Assembly (NCBI RefSeq): GCF_014216315.1
Contig: NZ_CP045702.1
Location: 2,604,001-2,668,000 of the forward strand
Length of the DNA stretch: 64,000 nt
Source: Streptomyces finlayi
GTDB taxonomy: Bacteria; Actinomycetota; Actinomycetes; Streptomycetales; Streptomycetaceae
Direction of reading: 5' to 3'
Shown here: positions 15,627 through 26,000 of the stretch, in pieces
How the letters are laid out: each line of letters starts with the position of its first letter
Numbering within the stretch: the stretch's first letter is position 1
Notes under the pieces: model-generated
Seen by the model: only the letters and a program-made list of their open reading frames with translations
The model's database searches: none
What the model was told of the DNA's origin: nothing
Program-made: the position numbers and the translations under genes

Positions 15627-17294
15627 ATGCCAGAGTTTGCGTACTCCGAACTGCTCCCCCTGGGAGAGGACACCACGCCGTACCGTCTGGTGACCTCCGA
15701 GGGCGTTTCCACCTTCGAGGCCGACGGCCGGACGTTCCTCAAGGTCGCGCCGGAGGCTCTGCGCACGCTCGCCGCCGAGGCCATGCACGACATCTCGCAC
15801 TACCTGCGGCCCGCGCATCTTGCGCAGCTGCGGCGGATCGTGGACGACCCGGAGGCGTCGTCGAACGACAAGTTCGTCGCACTCGACCTGCTGAAGAACG
15901 CGAACATCGCCGCCGCGGGCGTGCTGCCGATGTGCCAGGACACCGGCACGGCGATCGTCATGGGCAAGCGCGGTCAGAACGTGCTCACCGAGGGCGGTGA
16001 CGAGGAGGCCCTGTCGCACGGGATCTTCGACGCATACACCGAGCTCAACCTGCGCTACTCACAGATGGCCCCGCTGACCATGTGGGACGAGAAGAACACG
16101 GGCTCCAACCTCCCGGCCCAGATCGAGCTGTACGCGACGGACGGCGGCGCGTACAAGTTCCTCTTCATGGCGAAGGGCGGCGGCTCGGCCAACAAGTCGT
16201 TCCTGTTCCAGGAGACCAAGGCCGTCCTGAACGAGTCCTCCATGATGAAGTTCCTGGAGGAGAAGATCCGCTCCCTGGGTACGGCCGCCTGCCCGCCGTA
16301 CCACCTGGCGATCGTCGTCGGCGGTACGTCGGCGGAGTTCGCGCTGAAGGCCGCGAAGTACGCCTCCGCGCACTACCTCGACGAGCTGCCCGCCGAGGGC
16401 TCCCCCACCGGTCACGGTTTCCGTGACAAGGAGCTGGAGGAGAAGGTCTTCGAGCTGACGCAGAAGATCGGCATCGGAGCGCAGTTCGGCGGCAAGTACT
16501 TCTGCCACGACGTGCGGGTCGTCCGTCTGCCCCGGCACGGCGCCTCGCTGCCCGTCGCGATCGCCGTGTCCTGCTCGGCGGACCGTCAGGCCATCGCGAA
16601 GATCACCGCCGAGGGTGTGTTCCTGGAGCAGCTGGAGAAGGACCCGGCCCGCTTCCTGCCGGACACGACGGACGAGCACCTCGACGAGGCCGGGGACGTC
16701 GTGAGGATCGACCTCAACCGGCCGATGGACGAGATCCTCGCCGAGCTGACCAAGTACCCGGTGAAGACCCGGCTCTCGCTGACCGGCCCGCTGGTCGTGG
16801 CGCGCGACATCGCGCACGCCAAGATCAAGGAGCGGCTCGACGCGGGCGAGGAGATGCCGCAGTACCTGAAGGACCACCCGGTCTACTACGCGGGTCCGGC
16901 GAAGACGCCCGAGGGCTATGCCTCGGGTTCCTTCGGGCCGACGACGGCCGGGCGTATGGACAGTTACGTCGCGCAGTTCCAGGCGGCGGGCGGTTCGAAG
17001 GTGATGCTCGCCAAGGGCAACCGCTCCAAGCAGGTCACGGACGCCTGCGACGCGCACGGCGGCTTCTACCTCGGCTCGATCGGCGGTCCGGCGGCGCGGC
17101 TCGCGCAGGACTGCATCAAGAAGGTCGAGGTCGTCGAGTACGAGGAGCTCGGCATGGAGGCGGTCTGGAGGATCGAGGTCGAGGACTTCCCCGCGTTCGT
17201 CGTGGTCGACGACAAGGGCAACGACTTCTTCACCGAGCCTGCCCCGGCCCCGACGTTCACCAGCATTCCGGTACGGGGTCCCGGCCTCGGCTGA
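15627..17294 (+). CDS. fumA: class I (iron-sulfur) fumarate hydratase
   Basis: A 555-residue class I fumarase converting fumarate to malate in the TCA cycle. VLPMCQDTGTAI contains a cluster cysteine, and AFALKAAKYASAHYLDELP and SGSFGPTTAGRMDSYV are characteristic of the catalytic N- and C-terminal domains. I take ATG 15627 (MPEFAYSELL) because its GAGG site is better spaced than for ATG 15618. The oxygen-sensitive class I enzyme coexists with class II FumC encoded at 36.1 kb, and the biosynthetic cluster lies between the two. Confidence 0.94.
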   Translation: MPEFAYSELLPLGEDTTPYRLVTSEGVSTFEADGRTFLKVAPEALRTLAAEAMHDISHYLRPAHLAQLRRIVDDPEASSNDKFVALDLLKNANIAAAGVLPMCQDTGTAIVMGKRGQNVLTEGGDEEALSHGIFDAYTELNLRYSQMAPLTMWDEKNTGSNLPAQIELYATDGGAYKFLFMAKGGGSANKSFLFQETKAVLNESSMMKFLEEKIRSLGTAACPPYHLAIVVGGTSAEFALKAAKYASAHYLDELPAEGSPTGHGFRDKELEEKVFELTQKIGIGAQFGGKYFCHDVRVVRLPRHGASLPVAIAVSCSADRQAIAKITAEGVFLEQLEKDPARFLPDTTDEHLDEAGDVVRIDLNRPMDEILAELTKYPVKTRLSLTGPLVVARDIAHAKIKERLDAGEEMPQYLKDHPVYYAGPAKTPEGYASGSFGPTTAGRMDSYVAQFQAAGGSKVMLAKGNRSKQVTDACDAHGGFYLGSIGGPAARLAQDCIKKVEVVEYEELGMEAVWRIEVEDFPAFVVVDDKGNDFFTEPAPAPTFTSIPVRGPGLG

Positions 17295-17323
17295 CCGGAC
17301 AGCGGGGAGTCCGCTCCGTACGT

Positions 17324-17365
17324 GCCCGCGGGGCGTCCCGGTTCCGGCCGGGGCGCCCCGCGGGC
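17324..17365. terminator. hairpin terminator between fumarase and LuxR genes
   Basis: GCCCGCGGGGCG (17324-17335) pairs with CGCCCCGCGGGC (17354-17365). Convergent position, usable from both strands. Confidence 0.75.
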
Positions 17366-17374
17366 GTTCCGCTT

Positions 17375-18385
17375 TCAGGCCTCCGGGCCGTCCAGGAGGC
17401 CGGACGTCGCGACCAGGTAGCCCAGCTGGGCGCGGCTGTTGCTGCCCAGCTGGTCGGAGACCTTGCGCATGTGTTCGGCGACACTGCGCCGGCTCATGCC
17501 GAGGCGGCGGGCGATCGACGCGTCGGTCTCGCCGTTGACGACCGCCTGGAGGATCGCGCGCTGGAGGTCGGACGTGATCACGGGAGTGCGCAGCGGGGTG
17601 CGCTCCGGGCGGACCGGGACCGCGCGGGACCACGTGTCGTCGAAGCTGCGGACCAGGAAGCGGACCAGTGACGGGTGCTGGACGAGCAGGGCGTTGTGCG
17701 GCTCGTCGGAGAACGGGATGAACGCCAGTTCCTGGTCGAACACGATGACCCGGTCCACCACCTCGGCGAGGGTCCTGATCTCGGCTCCGGCGGCGGTCAC
17801 CTGTTCGATGTAGGAGAGCGTCGTACGGTCCGCGCGGACCGTGTGCTGATAGATCGTCCGCTGCCGGATGCCCCTGCGCAGATTGCCCAGGTCCCGGATC
17901 AGGGATTCCTTCAGGATGTGCGCCGGCCGGCCGCCGCCCGGGTGCGCCGTGCGGACCTGCTCCCGGCAGCCGGCCACCCCGGCGTCGAGCGCCTTGCTGA
18001 TCACGGCCTCGCCGGTGAGCCGGGTGAGGGCGGGCTGCTGGAGCCGGTGCACGTCGGCGTACAGCGCCTCGAAGACGGACAGGGTGGCTCGGGCGGAGCG
18101 CAGCGTGCGGCGCTGCTCGACGATCGCCTCCTCCATCGGGGCGAGCGCGGCGAACGACGCCGTCTCCGGCGGTACGGGGATCATGAACCCGGGCGAGTCG
18201 CGGTCCGCCACCATCAGGTGCAGGGCCCGCAGACAGCCCGCCACCTCAGCCTGCGGAAGGCTCCCCTCCACGAGCGCGCGCCGGTATATCGCGAGTGCCA
18301 CGTCGCAGGGACGCTCGCCCGGCGCACGGCCCGAAGTCGATTCGCGGCAATCACATGCAGGTGGGGTGGAATGATCGTCCTTCAC
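17375..18385 (-). CDS. LuxR-type transcriptional regulator of the PKS-NRPS cluster
   Basis: A 336-residue regulator. The N-terminal 230 residues resemble the TrmB-like/helical sensor part of orphan Streptomyces LuxR proteins. The C-terminal helix-turn-helix reads LQRAILQAVVNGETDASIARRLG then MSRRSVAEHMRKVSDQLGSNSRAQLG, a standard GerE/LuxR DNA-binding domain. There is no receiver or ATP-binding motif. GTG 18385 begins the gene, with CATACT directly upstream and no clear ribosome site, so it may be leaderless. It is divergent from the exporter-led operon across 70 bases containing CACAA-N15-TTGTG (18383-18407), a possible operator. Likely the pathway-specific regulator. Confidence 0.82.
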   Translation of the reverse strand: MKDDHSTPPACDCRESTSGRAPGERPCDVALAIYRRALVEGSLPQAEVAGCLRALHLMVADRDSPGFMIPVPPETASFAALAPMEEAIVEQRRTLRSARATLSVFEALYADVHRLQQPALTRLTGEAVISKALDAGVAGCREQVRTAHPGGGRPAHILKESLIRDLGNLRRGIRQRTIYQHTVRADRTTLSYIEQVTAAGAEIRTLAEVVDRVIVFDQELAFIPFSDEPHNALLVQHPSLVRFLVRSFDDTWSRAVPVRPERTPLRTPVITSDLQRAILQAVVNGETDASIARRLGMSRRSVAEHMRKVSDQLGSNSRAQLGYLVATSGLLDGPEA

Positions 18386-18455
18386 AAGTATGCAGATTAC
18401 CTTTGTGCGAACGGGCCGACGCCGGTGAACGCGGTGCCTGCATGACTATGAGCGG

Positions 18456-19973
18456 GTGACGCTCGGCAGCAACGGCACGAACAGCCAATCGAACCCACGG
18501 GACAGCCGAACGGGCAGCGGAAAGGGCAGGGGAACGAACAGCGGGAAGGGCGAAGCGGCACGTTCCGAACGGCGCTTTCGCATCCTCGTCGCCGGTTACG
18601 CGGTCTCTTCGTACGGCACCTTCCTGAATATGGTGGCGCTCAATCTGTTCGTCTATACGACAACGGGCAGAGCGCTCGCCATGGGCCTGTTCATGGCCGT
18701 GCGGCTGGCTTCCGGATTCGTCGCCGGGCTGACGGTCGGCGGGCTGCTCGCGCGCTTCCCGGCGAAGAGCATCATGCTCTGGGCCAATGTGGCGCAGGCG
18801 GCCGTGATGCTGCTGCTGATCCTGGCACCTGACGGGATGCGGACGGCGGTGCTGACAACCGTCTCGGTCGTGATCGGGGCCTGCGGCACGCTCTTCATGG
18901 TGTCGCTGCGCAGCTCCATCCCCGAGATGGTCGGCGCGGACCGCAGGGCCTGGGCGAACTCCCTCTCCATCACGGGGCGTTCGCTGGCGATGGTGGCCGG
19001 TTTCGCGTCGGCAGGTGTGGTGGTGTCCCTCGTGGGGTACACAGCGGCCTTCGTGGTCGACATGACGACCTTTGTGGTCTGCGCGGTGACGGTGGCTCTG
19101 CTGCCGATCGCGCGGGGTGGCAGAGGCGGGGACGCGTCGCCGGATTCGGAGGGGGATTCCGGCGAGCGTACTGAAGAGGGGCCGGCCGATCGGCCGGCCA
19201 GGGGCGCGGCGGCGCGCGCGAGGACGGGACGACGGCGTACGCCGGTCGCGTTCCTCGCACTGGCCGCCGCGCCCGGTCTGGGTCTCATGGTGGCCCTGCG
19301 CGGTGTGGACGCCTTCGGCTCGTCCTCGCACAACGCGGCGCTGCCGGTGTATTCGAGCGACGTGGACGCGGCGAACCCCGCCGTGTTCGTCAGCGCCTTC
19401 TGGTGTCTGTGGGCGCTCGGCAGCATCGCTGTCCAGCAGGTGATCCAGCGGTACACGAAGCGTACGGGGCGGACGGTCGGGGCACTGGGCTTCGGGTACG
19501 GCACGGTCGTCATGTCCTCGGCCTTCATCCTGGCGTTCGCCGGCTTCCCGCTCGCCGCCACGGCCGTGATCGCCCTGGTCGCCGGAGCTGCCGACGGGCT
19601 CACCGAGGTCTCGTACACCTCGCATCTCCAGACGCTGCCGACCGGTCCGCGCGGGCACGCCTTCGGACTCTCCGCGACCTTCGAGAATCTCGGTTTCGGT
19701 GTCGGCATGATCCTCGTCGCCGCCGCTCTGGACGGATACAGCCCCCTGACGGTCGTCGCGTGGTCCCATGGTGCTGCCGTCGTGGTCGCACTGGCGTTCC
19801 TGCTTCGGGTGGCCCGGCAGCGGGTAGCGGGGGTGCGGGCGCCCGGTGACCGGGTGGTGGGGCCGGGGCGAGCGGAGCCGCGGCCGGACACGGCGTGCGA
19901 GGGAGAAGACGCAGGTGACGGAGAACCGCATCGCGGTGATCGGGACGGCGCTGAGACTCCCCGGAGCCAGTGA
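18456..19973 (+). CDS. MFS exporter of the PKS-NRPS cluster
   Basis: A 505-residue major facilitator protein of the EntS-like class, with about twelve membrane helices, a hydrophilic Ser/Gly/Asn-rich N-terminus of 40 residues and a charged loop of about 50 residues after helix 6. ILVAGYAVSSYGTFLNMVALNL is helix 1, and the helix 4-5 segment SSIPEMVGADRRAWANSL is typical. It is the first gene of the operon and its end overlaps the PKS start by 59 bases. It probably exports the product and may give partial resistance. Confidence 0.87.
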   Translation: MTLGSNGTNSQSNPRDSRTGSGKGRGTNSGKGEAARSERRFRILVAGYAVSSYGTFLNMVALNLFVYTTTGRALAMGLFMAVRLASGFVAGLTVGGLLARFPAKSIMLWANVAQAAVMLLLILAPDGMRTAVLTTVSVVIGACGTLFMVSLRSSIPEMVGADRRAWANSLSITGRSLAMVAGFASAGVVVSLVGYTAAFVVDMTTFVVCAVTVALLPIARGGRGGDASPDSEGDSGERTEEGPADRPARGAAARARTGRRRTPVAFLALAAAPGLGLMVALRGVDAFGSSSHNAALPVYSSDVDAANPAVFVSAFWCLWALGSIAVQQVIQRYTKRTGRTVGALGFGYGTVVMSSAFILAFAGFPLAATAVIALVAGAADGLTEVSYTSHLQTLPTGPRGHAFGLSATFENLGFGVGMILVAAALDGYSPLTVVAWSHGAAVVVALAFLLRVARQRVAGVRAPGDRVVGPGRAEPRPDTACEGEDAGDGEPHRGDRDGAETPRSQ

Positions 19974-22900
19974 CACCGCGGAGTTCTGGCAGGACATACG
20001 GGCCGGCGTCTCGCACGTACGCCCCTTCGGGCCGGCCGAGTTCGCCGCCGCCGGGGTCCCGGAGGCGGACTACACCGCGCCGGACTTCGTCGGGGCGAGC
20101 GCGCTCCTCGCATCGGTGGACGGGTTCGACGCCGGGTTCTTCTCGATGAGCGGCCGGGAGGCGACGCTCACCGATCCGCAGCAGCGGCTCTTTCTGGAGT
20201 GCTGCTTCCACGCACTGGAGGACGGCGGTTACGCCGAACCGGACCCCGCCGTCCGCATCGGGGTGTACGGGAGCACCGGATACCGCCTGTACTCGCTGCA
20301 CAGCTATCTCACCGCGAACCTCGCCGACGAGGTCCGGTCGGGTGACTGGATGACGCGCAAACAGGTCCAGGTGGGCACCTACCCTGACTTCGCGGCCAAC
20401 CGGGCCGCGTTCCGGCTCGGTCTCACGGGCCCCGCCGTCAATGTGGCGACGGCCTGTTCGAGCGCGCTGGTCTCCGTCCATCTGGCCTGCCAGGCGCTGC
20501 GCGCGGGCGACGCCGATCTCATGCTGGCCGCCTCCGCGGCCCTGCACTTACCGCAGATCACCGGGCATCACCGGGTGAAGGGTTCCACGCTCTCCCCCAC
20601 AGGCACGGTCAGAGCCTTCGACGCGGACGCGGACGGCACCGTCGGCGGCAACGGGGTGGTGGCCGTCCTGCTGAAACGGCTGGACCGGGCGCTCGCCGAC
20701 GGTGACACCGTGCACGCGGTGATCCTGGGCTCGGCCGTCACCAACGACGGTGCGGACAAACGGGGTTTCGTCGCACCGGGCGTCGCCGGACAGCGCGACG
20801 CGGTCCTGGGGGCGCTGGACGCGGCAGGGGTGGCCGCCGATTCCGTGGGTTACGTCGAGGCGCACGGCACGGGCACCCTCAAGGGCGACCCCATCGAGTT
20901 CGCCGCGCTCACCGAGGCGTTCCGCCGGGACACCGACCGGACGGGCTTCTGCGCACTGGGCTCCACGAAGCCCGCCATCGGTCACCTGGACAGTGCCGCG
21001 GGGCTCGCCGGACTGGTCAAGGCCATCGAGGTGCTGCGCCACGGAGTGGTGCCGCCGCTGGTGAACTTCACCCGGCCCAACCCCGCCCTGGCCGTCGACG
21101 GGAGCCCGTTCCTGCTGCCGGACCGTGAGCGTCCATGGCCGCTGCCGGGGGTGCGCCGGGCGGGGGTCCACTCCATCGGGATGGGCGGCACGAACGCGCA
21201 CGTGATCCTGGAGCAGGCACCGGCCCCGCCGCCGCCCCGCCCGGTGGCCACCCGAACTCCGCGACTGCTTCCGCTGTCCGGTGCGAGCCATGAAGGGCTC
21301 GTGGCGTACGCCCGGGCCTTCCGTGAGCGGCTGGTGCGCGGGCCCGTGCCGGAGCCCGCCGATCTGCTGGTCACGGCGGCGCTCGGCAGGCGTCTGCTGC
21401 CCCACCGGCTGGTCGTGACCTCGGCGGACCCGGTGGCGGGCCTCGACGCGTTCCTGGCGGGGCCCACGGCGGAGGGGGCGAACAGGAGTGCGTACGCGAG
21501 CGGAGTGGCGGAGCGGGTGGCCGAGCCGGTCTTCCTCTTCAGCGGACAGGGCGGCGGGCGCCCGGGCACAGCGGGCGCCCTCGCGGCCCGCTTCCCCGTC
21601 GTCGCCGCGACCCTCGCCGACTGCGCCCGGGTGTACGAGGAGGAGACGGGCCGAGGTGACTTCCTGGCCCGTCTGGTCGACGGCGGCGGGCGCGCGCCCT
21701 GGGACACGGACTTCGCCCAGCCCGCCCTGTTCGCCCTCCAGGTCGCCCAGGCGCGGCTGTGGGAACAGCTCGGCGTCGCGCCCTCGCGGGTGGCCGGGCA
21801 CAGCGTCGGGGAGTACGCGGCGCTGTGCGTGGCCGGGGCGCTGGGTACGGCGGACGGGATGCGGCTGCTGTGCCGGCGCGGGCAGCTGATGCAGCGGGGC
21901 TCAGCAGCCGGCGCGATGCTCGCGGTGTTCGTTCCGCGCGGGCGGGTGAGGGAACTGCTGGCCGCCGTAGGCGGCCTGGAGCTCGCCGTGGTCAACGGGC
22001 CCGCCCATCACGTGGTGGCCGGCCCGCCGTCGGCGGTCGCACGGGCGCGGGCACTGCTGGCGGCCCGGGGCGAGGCGTACGAGCGGGTGGAGGTGGACCG
22101 GGCCTTCCATACGGCGCTGCTCGACCCGGTCCTCGACGCGCTGCGGGCCGCCGCCGAGAAGACGGAACTACTGCCGGTTCGGGTGGAGTTCGTGAGCGGC
22201 CTGGACGGAGCCGTCCGCCCTCCGGGGTGGCTGCCGGACGCCGGATATCTGGTACGGCAGGCCCGGAGGACGGCTGATTTCGGCGCCGTACTCGCCACGC
22301 TCGGGAGGACCGCTCCCCTCGTGGTCGAGCTCGGGCCGGCCGCCACCCTGACCGGTATGGTGCGCCGCGCGCTCCCGGACGCCGTCTGCGTACCGACCCG
22401 GTCGTGGGAGCAGGCCGTGGCCCGGCTCCACTGCGCGGGCGTCGCGGTCGACTGGCGTGCGCTGCTCGACGGCTGTGGCGGGCGCCGGGTGCCGCTGCCG
22501 ACGTACCCGTTCCGGCATCAGTCGTACTGGACCGGTCCGCCGCCGGTTCCGGTACCCCCGCACGCCCACCGACGCACGACGGAGGATCGCATGACCGAAC
22601 ACGCCGTACTGGACAGGGTGCTGGAGCGCGTACGGGAGCTCACGGCCCACCATCTGGGGCACCCGCCGTCGGAGGTCGGTGCCGACCGGTCGTTCGTCGC
22701 GCTGGGAGCGGATTCACTCCAGCTCATCGGGATGGTACGGCAGCTGGAGGCGGAGTTCGGTACGACGATCGCTCTACGGGAGATCCTGGAGGAGGCGGGG
22801 ACACCACGCCTGGCGGCCGGGCTCATAGCCGGACGCACGGCAAGGGAGGCGGAGCCGGACCCGGCACGGTTGCCCACGCTCGCGCCGTCCTCGCCCGCGA

Positions 22901-23073
22901 CTTCACCCGCGCCCGCCACGGTCCAGGAAGAAACCGTCTACGCCACGCGCGCCGAGATACAGGAACTGTCGCGTCAGATAGAGCGGTTGGCCGAGACCCA
23001 GGCCGCCATGCTCACCCAGCTCTCGGATGCCGTCGCCCTGCTCGGCCGCTCGTCCGGGGCGTCGGACCGATGA
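19915..23073 (+). CDS. type I polyketide synthase module KS-AT-ACP
   Basis: A 1052-residue one-module PKS. KS spans about residues 1-430, with catalytic Cys181 in TACSSA, His317 in EAHGTGT and the KPAIGH histidine. AT spans about 530-840, with Ser630 in GHSVGE and RAFH in the specificity region, favouring malonyl-CoA over methylmalonyl. ACP Ser934 lies in GADSL. A C-terminal coiled-coil (AEIQELSRQIERLAETQAAM) is probably for docking. There are no reductive domains, so a beta-keto thioester is passed on. GTG 19915 has GGGAG upstream. A rare TTA codon (20548-20550, Leu212) predicts bldA dependence. The stop overlaps the next start (ATGA). With no loading domain, the KS must accept an external acyl starter. 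Confidence 0.94.
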   Translation: MTENRIAVIGTALRLPGASDTAEFWQDIRAGVSHVRPFGPAEFAAAGVPEADYTAPDFVGASALLASVDGFDAGFFSMSGREATLTDPQQRLFLECCFHALEDGGYAEPDPAVRIGVYGSTGYRLYSLHSYLTANLADEVRSGDWMTRKQVQVGTYPDFAANRAAFRLGLTGPAVNVATACSSALVSVHLACQALRAGDADLMLAASAALHLPQITGHHRVKGSTLSPTGTVRAFDADADGTVGGNGVVAVLLKRLDRALADGDTVHAVILGSAVTNDGADKRGFVAPGVAGQRDAVLGALDAAGVAADSVGYVEAHGTGTLKGDPIEFAALTEAFRRDTDRTGFCALGSTKPAIGHLDSAAGLAGLVKAIEVLRHGVVPPLVNFTRPNPALAVDGSPFLLPDRERPWPLPGVRRAGVHSIGMGGTNAHVILEQAPAPPPPRPVATRTPRLLPLSGASHEGLVAYARAFRERLVRGPVPEPADLLVTAALGRRLLPHRLVVTSADPVAGLDAFLAGPTAEGANRSAYASGVAERVAEPVFLFSGQGGGRPGTAGALAARFPVVAATLADCARVYEEETGRGDFLARLVDGGGRAPWDTDFAQPALFALQVAQARLWEQLGVAPSRVAGHSVGEYAALCVAGALGTADGMRLLCRRGQLMQRGSAAGAMLAVFVPRGRVRELLAAVGGLELAVVNGPAHHVVAGPPSAVARARALLAARGEAYERVEVDRAFHTALLDPVLDALRAAAEKTELLPVRVEFVSGLDGAVRPPGWLPDAGYLVRQARRTADFGAVLATLGRTAPLVVELGPAATLTGMVRRALPDAVCVPTRSWEQAVARLHCAGVAVDWRALLDGCGGRRVPLPTYPFRHQSYWTGPPPVPVPPHAHRRTTEDRMTEHAVLDRVLERVRELTAHHLGHPPSEVGADRSFVALGADSLQLIGMVRQLEAEFGTTIALREILEEAGTPRLAAGLIAGRTAREAEPDPARLPTLAPSSPATSPAPATVQEETVYATRAEIQELSRQIERLAETQAAMLTQLSDAVALLGRSSGASDR

Positions 23074-26000
23074 GTGCGACGGAGGGTTCCGCCGCCGCCG
23101 TGGACAGGGCCGCGGCGCTCTCCCGCCGGCTCACGGAGCAGCTCGCGGCGGCCTCCGCCGCACCGTCGGACGCTCCCGCGTCCCACGGCCCGCGCCTCCT
23201 CGTCGACCCCTCGGGCGGGATGACCGGAGCATCCGCCGATGAGGCCCAACGCGCCCATACGGCCTCCCTCGTGAGCCGGCTCACCACACGTACCGGCACA
23301 TCCAAGGCGCTCGCCCAGAAGCACCGGCCGGTGCTCGCGGACAGCCGGGCCGTCGTCGGCTTCCGCAGTGGCACCAAGGAGATGCTGTATCCGATCGCGG
23401 CCCGTTCGGCGCACGGCGCGCACCTCACCGATGTCGACGGCAACGACTACACCGACATCACCATGGGGTTCGGCGCCCTGCTCTTCGGCCACGAGCCCGA
23501 GTTCGTGACCGATGCCGTGAGCCGCCACCTCGCGCAGGGGCTCCGCTTCGGCCCCCGCTCCCCCGACGCCGGTGAGGCGGCGGAGCTCCTCGCCGGACTG
23601 ACCGGACTGGAACGGGTGGCCTTCGCCGGTTCCGGTACGGAGGCGAACTCGGCGGCCGTACGGCTGGCCCGCGCCGCGACCGGGCGCGACAAGGTCGTCA
23701 TGTTCCGGGGCTCGTACCACGGGCACATCGACTCCGTACTCGGGCGGCCCGGCGGCCACGACCACCACGCCGTACCCGTCTCACGCGGCATCCCCGCCTC
23801 CGCCGTCGCCGACCTGCTCGTACTGGAGTACGGCAGCCAGGAGGCGCTGGACACCATCGCGACGCTCGGCGACAGCATCGCCGCCGTCCTCGTGGAACCC
23901 GTCCAGTGCCGCAATCCGGGACTCCGGCCGGTGGACTTCCTGCGCGCACTGCGCGACCTCACCGCACGCCGGGGCATCGTGCTGCTCTTCGACGAGATGC
24001 TCACCGGTCTGCGCCCGCACCCGCGCGGCGCCCAGCACCACTTCGGCGTCGTGCCCGACCTCGCCACCTACGGCAAGGCACTCGGCAGCGGCTTCCCGAT
24101 CGGCGCGGTGGCGGGCCGCGCCGACCTCCTCGACGGCGTCGACGGCGGGTTCTGGCGGTACGGGGACGACAGCGGACCCCCGCACGAGACCACCTTCATC
24201 GGCGGCACGTATATGCAGCACCCGCTCTCCATGGCGGCGGCGAAGGCGGTACTCACCCACCTGAAGGAACAGGGGCCGGGACTTCAGGACCGGCTGAACG
24301 CCCGCACGGACGCGCTCGCCACCGAACTCAACGCCTTCTTCCGGGACGAGGAATTCCCCCTGGAAATCGCCCACTTCGGGTCGATGTTCCGCTTCACCCA
24401 CCGCGCCGACATGGATCTGCTCTACCACCACCTGCTGCTGCGCGGGCTGTACGTCTGGGAGTGGCGCAGCTTCTATCTGTCCACCGCCCACACGGACGAG
24501 GACGTCGCGGAGATCTCCCGGGCGGTGAAGGGGTCCCTGCGCGAGCTCCGCGACGGCGGCTTCTTCCCCGCCACGAGGCAGCCGTCACCCCGTTCCCGCA
24601 CCCGTCCCCGCGAACGCCCGGCCCCCGGCTTCGGTATCTACTTCTTCGGCGACCACCCCGAGAGCGCCGACACCCCGGCGGCGTACGAAACGGTCTTCGA
24701 GACGGCCCGTTTCGCCGACGCGCACGGCTTCGGCTCGGTCTGGCTGCCCGAACGGCACTTCCACTCCTTCGGCGGGCTCTTCCCCAACCCGGCCGTCCTC
24801 GCCGCCGCGATCGCGCGCGAGACCGACCGCGTCCGGATCAACGCCGGTTCCGTCGTCCTGCCGCTGCACGACCCGGTGCGCGTCGCGGAGGAGTGGTCGG
24901 TCGTCGACAACCTCTCCGGCGGGCGGGTCGGCATCGGGTGCGCGACCGGCTGGCACGCCCAGGACTTCGCCCTGCACCCGGACCGGTTCGCGGACCGCAG
25001 GGAGATCGCGTTCGCCCACCTGGACGAGGTGCGCGCGCTGTGGCGCGGCGAGGCCGTGCGGCGCCGGACGGGGGACGGCTCCGAGACCGGCGTACGCATC
25101 CAACCCCGGCCGGTGCAGGCCGAGCCGCCGATGTTCCTCGCGACGTCCGGGCAGCGTGGTTCGTACGAGGAGGCGGCCCGGCGCGGTCTCGGCATCGTCA
25201 CCAATCTGATGAGCCAGACCGTGGACGAACTGGCCGCGAACATCGCGCACTACCGGCGTGTACGGGCCGGGTGCGGTCTCGACCCGGAGGCGGGCCGGGT
25301 GACCGTTCTGGTGCACACCTATCTGGCGCCGGACCACGACACCGCGCGGGCCGGGGCGCTGGAGCCGATGAGCCGCTATCTGCGCGCCTCCCTGCTGATG
25401 CGGTCGGCGGCGGGCGCGCTCGGCCACAGTCCGCAGGACGTGGCGGCGGCGAGCGATGAGGACCTGGACTATCTGTTCCGGCGGGCGTACGACCGGTACT
25501 GCGACCAGCGGGCGCTGATCGGCTCACCGGAGACGTGCGCGCCGTTCGTCGACGCGCTGCGCCTTGCGGGCGTCGACGAGATCGCCGCGCTGGTCGACTT
25601 CGGGGTGAGCGGGGAGCAACTGCGGGCGGGACTCGCTCAGCTGAACGTGCTGCGGCGCCGCACGGAGGAGCGGAAGCGGGGGCATGAGCAGGAGCGGGAG
25701 CGGAAGCCGGAGCAGAAGCGGGAGCCGGAGCCGGAGCGGACAGGGGAGCTGGAGCGCGTACGCGTACCGGTGCGGGAGACCGTCGCGCCCGCCACCTCCG
25801 GTCAGCGCCGGCTGTGGCTCGCCTCCTCGTTGCTCGGCAACCCGGCCGCGTACAACGAGACGCAGGCGGTACGGCTGCACGGCCCGCTCGACGAAGCGGC
25901 GCTGCGCACCGCTGTGGACGGGCTGGTCGCCCGCCACGCGGGACTGCGCACGGTCTTCCGGGCGGGAGAGCGGGACGAGACGGTGCTCCAGGCCGTACGG

